Below, piece after piece: positions 1 through 6,019 of a stretch of 33,362 nucleotides of DNA. The notes below the pieces were generated by a model. The model worked only from the letters and a program-made list of their open reading frames with translations. It had not been told where the DNA came from and made no database searches. How positions within the stretch are numbered: position 1 is the stretch's first letter; each line of letters opens with the position of its first letter. The position numbers were made by a program, and so were the translations under genes. The stretch covers positions 1 to 33,362 of the forward strand of contig CAZVNF010000021.1 in NCBI GenBank assembly GCA_964628215.1, written 5' to 3'. Origin of the DNA: CAIVAT01 sp964628215. Lineage in GTDB: Bacteria > Bacteroidota > Bacteroidia > Bacteroidales > FEN-979.

Positions 1-52
1 AAACAATTTAAGGTACTGGTTACAAAATAGAATGGTGTTATCGTTAAAGGTA

Positions 53-116
53 AACGGGGAAACTGGTAAACTGGTAAACTGGTAAACTGGTAAACTGGGA
101 AACTGGGAAACTGGGA
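53..116. repeat. 8-bp tandem repeat array
   Basis: Seven perfect-length copies of an 8-bp unit run head to tail from 61 to 116: four of AACTGGTA followed by three of AACTGGGA. A degenerate copy (AAACGGGG) precedes at 53-60. The sequence is not coding in any convincing frame. It lies directly upstream of the terminator hairpin at 121. The step from the T variant to the G variant suggests expansion by slippage. The unit is too short and there are no spacers, so this is not a CRISPR array. Confidence 0.9.
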
Positions 117-120
117 AAAG

Positions 121-166
121 AGGCTGACTCAAAAGTTGGAATTGACTTTTGAGTCAGCCTTTTTAA
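121..166. terminator. Strong intrinsic terminator hairpin
   Basis: A perfect 16-bp stem (AGGCTGACTCAAAAGT at 121-136, its complement at 145-160) encloses an 8-nt loop and is followed by a T-rich tail on the plus strand. On the minus strand the stem is followed by CTTTT, so it could act in both directions. The gene it serves lies left of the window. Its AGGCTG..CAAAAG core resembles the hairpin after the cold-shock gene at 13464. Confidence 0.75.
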
Positions 167-428
167 TATTCCAACACTCCTTTTACCGGGGTTTATTCAT
201 GGAATTAAATCCGGTTAAACCAAACCGGACTGCAATTTTTCCTGATAAGTGCCACCCTCATCCCTGGCAGAATTTAGTTTTGCAATTTTTACTATTTCTA
301 CCAATGGAATCTCAGTGATTTTGCATTTCCTGAGAAAAGTCGCCGGTGTGTCGCCTAAACCAATTAGGATACTCCTGAATCCCGCTTTAATTTTGTTTTG
401 AAAAGCAAATTAATGGAGATTCTGCCAT
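167..428. promoter_or_regulatory. Gene-free stretch with a Bacteroidota promoter before the barrel gene
   Basis: No convincing gene is seen between the hairpin and the ATG at 429. A perfect match to the Bacteroidota -7 element TAnnTTTG (TAATTTTG) lies at 388-395, about 34 bases before the start codon, and would give a short leader. No clear -33 TTTG partner is visible. A weak GGAG sits at 415-418. Assignment of the promoter is by motif match only. Confidence 0.5.
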
Positions 429-815
429 ATGAAAAAGCAAATAGTTTTTCTCTTGTGGATTTGCCTGTCCCTTTCAGTATTGCCACAATCCAATGCTGAA
501 AATATCAGAAAGAGCCGTCGCCTGGGGGTTGCAGCAAATCTGGGCGGTGGAAGCCTCTTAGGGGTTTCTGTCGATTATTTTATCATTCCACAATTAAATA
601 TTGAGGCGGGGGTTGGTTTGAGCCAGTACATTGCACTGAAATATCACTTCGCGGGAGGGAGTGAGGGGTTTTCTTTTTCGGTTGAAGGGATTTTGGGAAT
701 CGTGCATTACAAACAACAATCCCCGTATGATTACAACGCCTTTGAAGAAAAAACACAATTATTTCCATCCTTTGGAATCAGGCTCGGATACCATTTTAAC
801 ACATCCGGGAAATAA
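429..815 (+). CDS. Small outer-membrane beta-barrel protein (hypothetical)
   Basis: The 128-residue product begins with a signal peptide (MKKQIVFLLWICLSLSVLPQSNA, cleavage near residue 23). The mature part has alternating polar/hydrophobic strands rich in glycine and aromatic residues, for example LGVAANLGGGSLLGVSVDYF and FPSFGIRLGYHF, as in small outer-membrane barrel proteins of Bacteroidota. At about 105 mature residues it is short for an eight-stranded barrel (usually 150-200). The barrel-type ending GYHF is followed by only NTSGK and a stop codon that lies inside the left inverted repeat of the element at 811. The 3' end may therefore have been altered by that insertion. The gene stands alone, convergent with the L-domain gene. 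No specific function can be assigned. Confidence 0.7.
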   Translation: MKKQIVFLLWICLSLSVLPQSNAENIRKSRRLGVAANLGGGSLLGVSVDYFIIPQLNIEAGVGLSQYIALKYHFAGGSEGFSFSVEGILGIVHYKQQSPYDYNAFEEKTQLFPSFGIRLGYHFNTSGK

Positions 816-1119
816 TATAACTCAAGTTTCGGGTTTGAAAAGTTATCAGAAATCCTTATCAACAGCCCTGAAGGGGCGCAATCTATTAACACAGGGTGAA
901 GCCCTGTGCGTTTGGCAAGTGAAGCCCATTAAGCCCTGAAAGGGCGGTATCTTATTATATAGAAGGAATATGTGTCGACTAAAATATTTATCTCGCCCTT
1001 TCAGGGCTTATGGATATGGTTGTCTTATAATCGATGGGCTATGCCCATCGCTATTATATTACGCCCCATTCGGGGCTTTAATATGAGTTATTTCAACCCC
1101 GAAACTTGAATAATATAAT
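811..1119. repeat. REP-like palindrome cluster with terminal inverted repeats (MITE-like)
   Basis: The space between two convergent genes is filled by one structured unit. Its ends are imperfect inverted repeats: 811-840 contains CAAGTTTCGGGTTTGAAA and 1091-1119 contains its near complement TTTCAACCCCGAAACTTG. Inside are short palindromes: GCCCTGAAGGGGC (865-877), ACAGGG..CCCTGT (891-907), GCCCTGAAAGGGC (933-945), GCCCTTTCAGGGC (995-1007), CGATGGGCTATGCCCATCG (1032-1050) and GCCCCATTCGGGGC (1063-1076). The 931-946 block recurs inverted at 994-1010. This resembles REP/BIME elements mobilised by REP-associated tyrosine transposases; no transposase gene is present here. The left end supplies the stop codon of the upstream barrel gene, and the right end stops four bases short of the stop codon of the gene on the other strand. 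Confidence 0.8.
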
Positions 1120-1123
1120 CATC

Positions 1124-2284
1124 TTATTGTTTCACAAACCTGCCTGTATATATGTCCCTTTCACCGGTAATTCTCACCAGGTAAACCCCTGAAGGAAGAC
1201 TGGTTACATTGATTTGAGCAGTGCCACCGGTGATTATTGAACGAATCAACGCGGTTCCATTCACATTGACAACTGAAACAAGGCTGGTGCTTTGATTTAC
1301 CCCGGTCTCAATGGTTATATTCCCCGATGACGGATTAGGAAAAATGCGCAACCCATTCATGGAATTCGCTTTTTCTATATCCAGCAACAAGCATGCGGCC
1401 TGTACTTCCTCCATGCTGTTGCATCCTGGTGCATTGTTACTGATGTATACCGTACCATTTGGATTGCCCAAATAATTACAAATGCCTGCTGTTTCACATT
1501 CAGACAATGTAATATTGTCATAAACAGACATGTCTGTAATGGTTCCGGAATTAATATTGTCCAATCCTGATAAACTGGTGAGCATAGGATTATAGGCTAT
1601 TTCAATTTCTCCCATAACTGAAGTCAGGTTCTGGAGAGCAGTCAGGCTTGCCAGCGATGGATTTCCTATTCCTCCTAAATGATCCACCCCGCCAATTTTC
1701 AGGTTGCCCCCGATATATGCCAGGCTTTCCAAACCTGTAAGGTTCGCCAGGGCAGGATTTGAAAATATCCTCATACAAACGGCAATTGAAACCACATTGT
1801 TGAGTCCATTCAGATTTGACAGTGCTGCATTAGCAGAAACACATAACTGTTCATTGATCGAGGTCAACCCTTCCAAACCGGTAAGATTGACAATAGCCAC
1901 GTTGTCTGCTAATTGAATATCTCCTCCAACGAAAGTCAGGCCATTCAATCCGGTAAGATCAGGAAGCACCAGGTTGCCCGCTAAATACAAGTTGCCCCCT
2001 ATATGTGTGAGGTTTTCCAAACCGGCCAGACTGGCGAGGGCTTCATTGCATTCGATGTTGAGGCTTCCTCCAATAGCTGTAATCATATTTAATCCAAGAA
2101 GGTTGGTGATGGTGTACCCGCTTATGGTCAAATCCCCTTCAATCTGGGTACACCCGGGATTGTTTATCCGAAAATTGTTTATTTGTCCCTGGGTTGTAAG
2201 CGTGATCCCCTCCGGGAAGCAGGGCTGTGCATTTGAGCTGTTTAATGCATACAATGCAGTAAGCAGTAAGAAAATTTTTTTCAT
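1124..2284 (-). CDS. Secreted L-domain/LRR-like repeat protein with T9SS sorting domain
   Basis: The product has a signal peptide (MKKIFLLLTALYALNSSNAQ), then about nine irregular 23-25-residue repeats of the pattern NxxLxxLxGLxxLxxIGGxLxI. This pattern is typical of receptor-L-domain/leucine-rich solenoids. A C-terminal type A sorting domain follows (NGLRIFPNPSSGNITIE ... LPSGVYLVRITGERDIYTGRFVKQ). It is thus predicted to be exported by Sec, carried across the outer membrane by the type IX secretion system, and released or anchored at the surface. Paired cysteines frame the repeats. I chose the internal ATG at 2284 rather than the upstream one at 2311 because it puts the signal peptide at the N-terminus. 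Likely role: adhesion or ligand binding; the ligand cannot be told from sequence. Confidence 0.85.
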   Translation of the reverse strand: MKKIFLLLTALYALNSSNAQPCFPEGITLTTQGQINNFRINNPGCTQIEGDLTISGYTITNLLGLNMITAIGGSLNIECNEALASLAGLENLTHIGGNLYLAGNLVLPDLTGLNGLTFVGGDIQLADNVAIVNLTGLEGLTSINEQLCVSANAALSNLNGLNNVVSIAVCMRIFSNPALANLTGLESLAYIGGNLKIGGVDHLGGIGNPSLASLTALQNLTSVMGEIEIAYNPMLTSLSGLDNINSGTITDMSVYDNITLSECETAGICNYLGNPNGTVYISNNAPGCNSMEEVQAACLLLDIEKANSMNGLRIFPNPSSGNITIETGVNQSTSLVSVVNVNGTALIRSIITGGTAQINVTSLPSGVYLVRITGERDIYTGRFVKQ

Positions 2285-2570
2285 GACCTTTTTTTTTGAT
2301 TGTTTTCCCAAGTTGATGCAACTCTGACAATACTAATTGTCTTCAAGGGATCACTGCCGTGGAGGAAGGAAAGCGACAGTTAAGGGGCAGAAAATAAAAA
2401 TTATCTGTCAAGGACAATAACCCCTTTTACGGCGTAAATATACGAAATAAAACGGGGAAAAGCAAATTAAGGTAAACCTGATAACATAATCTTGTTTTCA
2501 TGGTTTTTGTCACGAAAATTGATTGTATAATTTTCTTGAAATTAAGTATGAGTAATCCCGGGGTAATAAG

Positions 2571-2578
2571 TAATTTCG
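2571..2578 (+). promoter_or_regulatory. Possible -7 element for the PAS kinase gene
   Basis: TAATTTCG matches seven of the eight positions of the Bacteroidota -7 element TAnnTTTG, 40 bases before the start codon at 2618. No -33 TTTG is seen at the right distance. The rest of the divergent spacer 2285-2617 (AT-rich, no ORF of note) holds nothing else I can name. Confidence 0.3.
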
Positions 2579-2617
2579 CATGGCTGTCTTTGATGTCAAT
2601 TAAAAACCGCCGGGAAT

Positions 2618-4633
2618 ATGAAAAAAAATGAAAACAAATCAGATTCTGAATTCCTTAGCAAAAAGTCAGTGCAAAACACTCCGGAGGCAATGCTCAAAAT
2701 GGTTCATGAACTTGATGTGTACCAGGCAGAGCTGAATGCTCAAAATGAAGAACTCAGGAAAGCCCTTTTAGATGCAGAGGATGCAATTGAATTGTTCGAT
2801 TCAACCCCAACCGGTTATTTTACGCTTTCGGCAGATGGCGGAATTTTAAAAGTCAACCTCAGCGGATCGCAAATCATTGGGAAAGAGGCAAATAAACTCT
2901 TACATTGTCAATTTGGTTTTTTTATCTCTGTTGATACAATTCCCGTTTTCAACCAATTTCTCGAAACAATATTTAAGAACTACACCAAAGAAACCTGTGA
3001 GGTGGCACTCGCTTCACAGAGTAATCCGGTTAAATACATTCAGATTGTCGGTTCAACTGGCATAGCGCACGATCAATGCCGGATAACCGTAATTGACATC
3101 ACCGAGCGCAAACATGCGGAAAATGAATTAAGGGAAAGTGAGTCGCATTACCGGAATTTGATCGAAAAATTGCCTGACGGGGTTTCTAAGAGCACCCATG
3201 ACGGAAAGTTTGTTGCGGTTAATCCAGCTATGGTGAACATCCTGGGGTATGACAGTATGGAAGAACTGATGGCGATCGATATAAAAACACAACTGTATTT
3301 TACGCCGGAGGACAGGGAAAATGTTATTCTGAAGGAGCAGATGAAAGAAACCGGTATCTACCGGATGAAAAAGAAGGACGGTTCCGAGATTTGGGTGGAA
3401 GATCATGGATGGCTGACTTTTGATGAAACAACAAACATCCTGTATCATGAGGGCATAATGATGGATGTAACCGAGCGGTTGAAGACAGAGAAAATACTGA
3501 AAGAAAGTGAAAAAAAGTACCGTGATCTTTTTGAAAACGCCCAGGAAGGAATCTTTCAAACGAGAGTTGACGGTTCTTATCTTTCTGTAAATCCGGCACT
3601 GGCGAAAATGTACGGATTTGATTCACCGGAGGAATTGATCAGTACCAGAACAAATATTTCGACAGATGCCTATTATAAGCCCAGTGACCGCGAACACTTT
3701 CTGCAAATGATGGAAGAATTTGGCGTCGTTAAAGGCTGGGAGTATGAAGTGAAACATAAAGACGGGCATAAGATATGGTTTTATGAAGATGCGCAGGCCA
3801 TAAAAGATGAAAATGGCATGATCCGGTATTTTGAAGGTTTCGTGGTAGACATCACAAAACGGAAACATGCTGAAAGTGAACTTAAGAAACTGAATGAAAC
3901 CCTGGAGGAACGTATAGCTGAGCGCACCAACCAGCTTGAAGTCATCAACGAGGAACTCACTTTTCATCTGAATGAATTAGAGCAGTTCACCTACATAACC
4001 AATCATGACCTTCAGGAACCGTTGCGTACACTAACGCACTTTACACAAATTATCAAAGAAGATTATCAAGGCAAACTGGATACGGATGGGAATAAATACC
4101 TTGATTTTATTTTCAATTCGGCCGGCAGGATGAAGGAACTTGTCAATGGACTGTTTGAATATTCCTTATTGGGTAAAAAAAGTGTAAAAGCCGGGGTTGA
4201 CTGCAATCAAATCATCCATGCTGTTCTTGTCGATCTTACTGATTCCATACAAGCGAACCAGGCACAAATAACTGTTCAGCAACTGCCCACATTGACTGGT
4301 TATGGAACAGAACTCCGGTTGCTTTTCCAAAATTTGCTGACCAATGCCATCAAATTTAAAAGCAGGGATAGTGTACCTGTCATTGATGTATCAGCCGAAA
4401 GCGCCGGGAAAGACTGGCTGTTTGTGGTAAAAGACAATGGCATTGGCATTGAAAAAAAATACAAAGACAAGATTTTCATCATTTTCCAGCGATTACACAA
4501 CCGCAGGGATTACGAAGGAACGGGGATCGGCCTGGCACACTGCAAAAAAATAGTGGAAATGCACGGGGGAAAGATTTGGGTGGAGTCTGTTCCGGGTGCA
4601 GGAAGTGAATTCAGATTCACGATTCCGAAGTAA
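2618..4633 (+). CDS. Soluble three-PAS sensor histidine kinase
   Basis: The 671-residue protein has no membrane segment or signal peptide, so it senses a cytoplasmic cue. Order of parts: N-terminal coiled coil (about 25-55), PAS1 (about 55-160), PAS2 (about 175-290), PAS3 (about 300-415), each of the last two ending in a PAC-like D(V/I)T(E/K)R motif, then a coiled coil (415-450), a HisKA dimerisation domain with phospho-acceptor H463 (NHDLQEPLRTL), and a HATPase_c domain. The HATPase_c domain has the N box NLLTNAI (572-578), G1 box DNGIGI (606-611) and G2 box GTGIGL (634-639). The dimerisation and catalytic parts resemble phytochrome-type kinases. No PAS shows a recognisable cofactor-binding signature to me. 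No response regulator gene is adjacent, so the partner is elsewhere. The kinase is complete and appears functional. Confidence 0.92.
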   Translation: MKKNENKSDSEFLSKKSVQNTPEAMLKMVHELDVYQAELNAQNEELRKALLDAEDAIELFDSTPTGYFTLSADGGILKVNLSGSQIIGKEANKLLHCQFGFFISVDTIPVFNQFLETIFKNYTKETCEVALASQSNPVKYIQIVGSTGIAHDQCRITVIDITERKHAENELRESESHYRNLIEKLPDGVSKSTHDGKFVAVNPAMVNILGYDSMEELMAIDIKTQLYFTPEDRENVILKEQMKETGIYRMKKKDGSEIWVEDHGWLTFDETTNILYHEGIMMDVTERLKTEKILKESEKKYRDLFENAQEGIFQTRVDGSYLSVNPALAKMYGFDSPEELISTRTNISTDAYYKPSDREHFLQMMEEFGVVKGWEYEVKHKDGHKIWFYEDAQAIKDENGMIRYFEGFVVDITKRKHAESELKKLNETLEERIAERTNQLEVINEELTFHLNELEQFTYITNHDLQEPLRTLTHFTQIIKEDYQGKLDTDGNKYLDFIFNSAGRMKELVNGLFEYSLLGKKSVKAGVDCNQIIHAVLVDLTDSIQANQAQITVQQLPTLTGYGTELRLLFQNLLTNAIKFKSRDSVPVIDVSAESAGKDWLFVVKDNGIGIEKKYKDKIFIIFQRLHNRRDYEGTGIGLAHCKKIVEMHGGKIWVESVPGAGSEFRFTIPK

Positions 4634-4639
4634 TCCATT

Positions 4640-4665
4640 AAAAAAGGGCTCCAGCCTGATGCCCT
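4640..4665 (-). terminator. Probable terminator of the tRNA transcript
   Basis: Read on the minus strand, an AGGGC/GCCCT stem (4665-4661 with 4649-4645) with an 11-nt loop is followed by six Ts. It lies 20 bases downstream of the tRNA-Thr 3' end and just past the convergent kinase stop codon. Confidence 0.5.
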
Positions 4666-4684
4666 GAAACCCTTTATTTTACTG

Positions 4685-4757
4685 AGCCTCTCAGGGGACT
4701 TGAACCCCCGACCTACTAATTACGAATCAGTTGCTCTACCAACTGAGCTAAAGAGGC
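4685..4757 (-). tRNA. tRNA-Thr(CGU)
   Basis: A full cloverleaf can be drawn on the minus strand. The acceptor stem is GCCTCTT with GAGAGGC, the D arm is AGCTCAGTTGGTAGAGC, the anticodon loop is TTCGTAA with anticodon CGT (Thr, reads ACG), and the T arm is GGGGGTTCAAGTCCCC. The CCA end is not encoded (the 3' sequence is TCAG). It is probably cotranscribed with tRNA-Pro, which lies upstream on the same strand. Confidence 0.96.
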
Positions 4758-4761
4758 ATAT

Positions 4762-4799
4762 ATGGCGTAGAGACGCATCGCAATGCGTCTCTACGCCAT
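4762..4799. repeat. Perfect 17-bp palindrome between the tRNA genes
   Basis: ATGGCGTAGAGACGCAT (4762-4778) and its exact complement (4783-4799) flank a 4-nt loop, giving a 38-bp perfect hairpin. It starts five bases past the 5' end of tRNA-Thr and ends four bases before the tRNA-Pro discriminator. There is no T-run on the transcribed (minus) strand, so it is not a plain terminator. It resembles the GTAGAGACG...CGTCTCTAC class of highly iterated genomic palindromes. Confidence 0.9.
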
Positions 4800-4802
4800 T
4801 TG

Positions 4803-4876
4803 TCGGGATGAGAAGACTCGAACTTCCGACCCCCACGTCCCGAACGTGGTGCGCTAGCCAACTGCGCTACATCCCG
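4803..4876 (-). tRNA. tRNA-Pro(CGG)
   Basis: The minus strand folds as a cloverleaf. The acceptor stem is CGGGATG with CATCCCG (5' C1, as usual for bacterial tRNA-Pro), the anticodon stem is CCACG/CGTGG, and the loop is TTCGGGA with anticodon CGG (Pro, reads CCG). The discriminator is A and CCA is not encoded. It is the promoter-proximal member of a two-tRNA transcript. Confidence 0.96.
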
Positions 4877-4882
4877 AGGCTG

Positions 4883-4914
4883 CAAATTTACAAATTTATT
4901 TCCTTAAATAACAA
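4883..4914 (-). promoter_or_regulatory. Promoter of the tRNA-Pro/tRNA-Thr transcript
   Basis: On the minus strand TAAATTTG (4890-4883) matches the Bacteroidota -7 element perfectly. A TTG at 4914-4912 lies 21 bases upstream as a -33 candidate. A second TAAATTTG sits at 4898-4891. With the nearer element, transcription would begin within a few bases of the tRNA-Pro 5' end. Confidence 0.6.
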
Positions 4915-4927
4915 TCTCAATTTACGC

Positions 4928-4935
4928 TACCTTTG
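4928..4935 (+). promoter_or_regulatory. -7 promoter element of the RND efflux operon
   Basis: TACCTTTG is a perfect -7 match. It places the transcription start near 4940, which supports translation starting at the ATG at 4970 rather than the in-frame ATG at 4940. It is back to back with the tRNA promoter. No repressor gene (TetR/AcrR) is adjacent. Confidence 0.6.
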
Positions 4936-4969
4936 AGATGTGGTTAAAATACCGGTAATTTTATCTTAT

Positions 4970-6019
4970 ATGCTTCATTTTAAGGATTTTAAATGGTTAC
5001 TCCTTGCGGTCGCCCTCGCATCTGCCATGGTTGGCTGTAAAGGAAACAAAAAGGAACAGGCCGGCAATGCCGCTCCAAAGGTTATCACGGTGGGCGGCAT
5101 GATCATTGCGCCAAAACTACTTGAAAACAACATCATTACCACCGGAAATGTGATCGCCAATGAAGAGGTGGAACTCCGCAGTGAAGTACCGGGACGGATC
5201 GTGGCCATCAACTTCGAGGAAGGCAGCCTCGTTAATAAAGGCAGCTTACTACTCAAAATTGATGACCGGGAACTGCAGGCACGGCTGAAAAAACTGCAGG
5301 TGGATGAAAAACAGGCCAAAGATGACCTCTACCGCAAAGAAAAATTACTGGAATTAAAAGCAGTAAGCCAGGAGGAATATGATAAAGCGTTCAATACACA
5401 CGGAATTACTCTTGCCGAAATCGAACTGATCAGGACACAGATCTCAAAAACAGAGATCTACGCCCCTTTCACCGGGCAAATCGGTCTCCGTCAGGTCAGT
5501 CCGGGCGGATTTGTGTCCTCAACTACCCTTGTGGCACGCCTTCAGCAAACAGAGCCGGTAAAGGTCGACTTTGCCATACCCGAAAAATACCGTGGAAAGG
5601 TGCAAAAAGGAACCCTCATCAAATTCCGGGTGGAAGGCAATGAAAATTCATTCACCGGGCATGTATATGCCATTGAGCCAAAAATCGATCCTGCCACCCG
5701 AAACGTTTCCCTCAGGGCGGTATGTCCGAACCAGGGAGGAACCCTTGTACCCGGTTCATTCGCTAAAGTTGATATCCTTCTCGACAACATCCCCGATGCG
5801 CTGGTCATCCCGTCGGAGGCCATCATCCCCCAAATGAACGGAGAAAAAGTTTTTGTCTGCCGCGATGGAAAAGCCAGGTCACTGATTATTGAAACCGGTA
5901 TCCGCACCGAACGGGAGGTTGAGGTAACCAGCGGATTAAAACCCGGAGACACATTGATCACCACCGGGTTGCTGCAACTCCGCGAAGATGCCGGCGTTAA
6001 AATCAGGCTTGTCAAATGA
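4970..6019 (+). CDS. RND efflux periplasmic adaptor (membrane fusion) lipoprotein
   Basis: The protein (349 residues from this start) links the inner-membrane RND pump to the outer-membrane channel. It has a hydrophobic leader ending in ASAMVGC, a lipobox-like site with the lipidated cysteine at residue 23. Then come a biotinyl-lipoyl half (VELRSEVPGRIVAINFEEG, about 65-85), a helical hairpin (about 100-150), the second lipoyl half (KTEIYAPFTGQIGLRQVSPG), and beta-barrel and membrane-proximal domains (LVIPSEAIIP, VEVTSGLKPGDTLITTGLLQL). This is the HlyD_D23/AcrA family architecture. Its stop overlaps the pump start in an ATGA tetrad. I preferred ATG 4970 over 4940 because of the promoter position and the leader. 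The exported compound is unknown. Confidence 0.93.
   Translation: MLHFKDFKWLLLAVALASAMVGCKGNKKEQAGNAAPKVITVGGMIIAPKLLENNIITTGNVIANEEVELRSEVPGRIVAINFEEGSLVNKGSLLLKIDDRELQARLKKLQVDEKQAKDDLYRKEKLLELKAVSQEEYDKAFNTHGITLAEIELIRTQISKTEIYAPFTGQIGLRQVSPGGFVSSTTLVARLQQTEPVKVDFAIPEKYRGKVQKGTLIKFRVEGNENSFTGHVYAIEPKIDPATRNVSLRAVCPNQGGTLVPGSFAKVDILLDNIPDALVIPSEAIIPQMNGEKVFVCRDGKARSLIIETGIRTEREVEVTSGLKPGDTLITTGLLQLREDAGVKIRLVK

Noticed and set aside
53..116. CRISPR array
   Set aside because: The units are 8 bp with no spacers and there are no cas genes; it is a simple tandem repeat.
136..318. 60-residue open frame after the first hairpin
   Set aside because: It begins inside the terminator stem, has no signal, no family resemblance and no ribosome binding site.
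811..1119. Complete insertion sequence or CRISPR-like array
   Set aside because: No transposase frame is present and the palindromes are irregularly spaced with different cores; a REP/MITE-type element fits better.
4700..4936. 78-residue plus-strand frame across the tRNA genes
   Set aside because: It covers two clear tRNA genes on the opposite strand and the palindrome between them.
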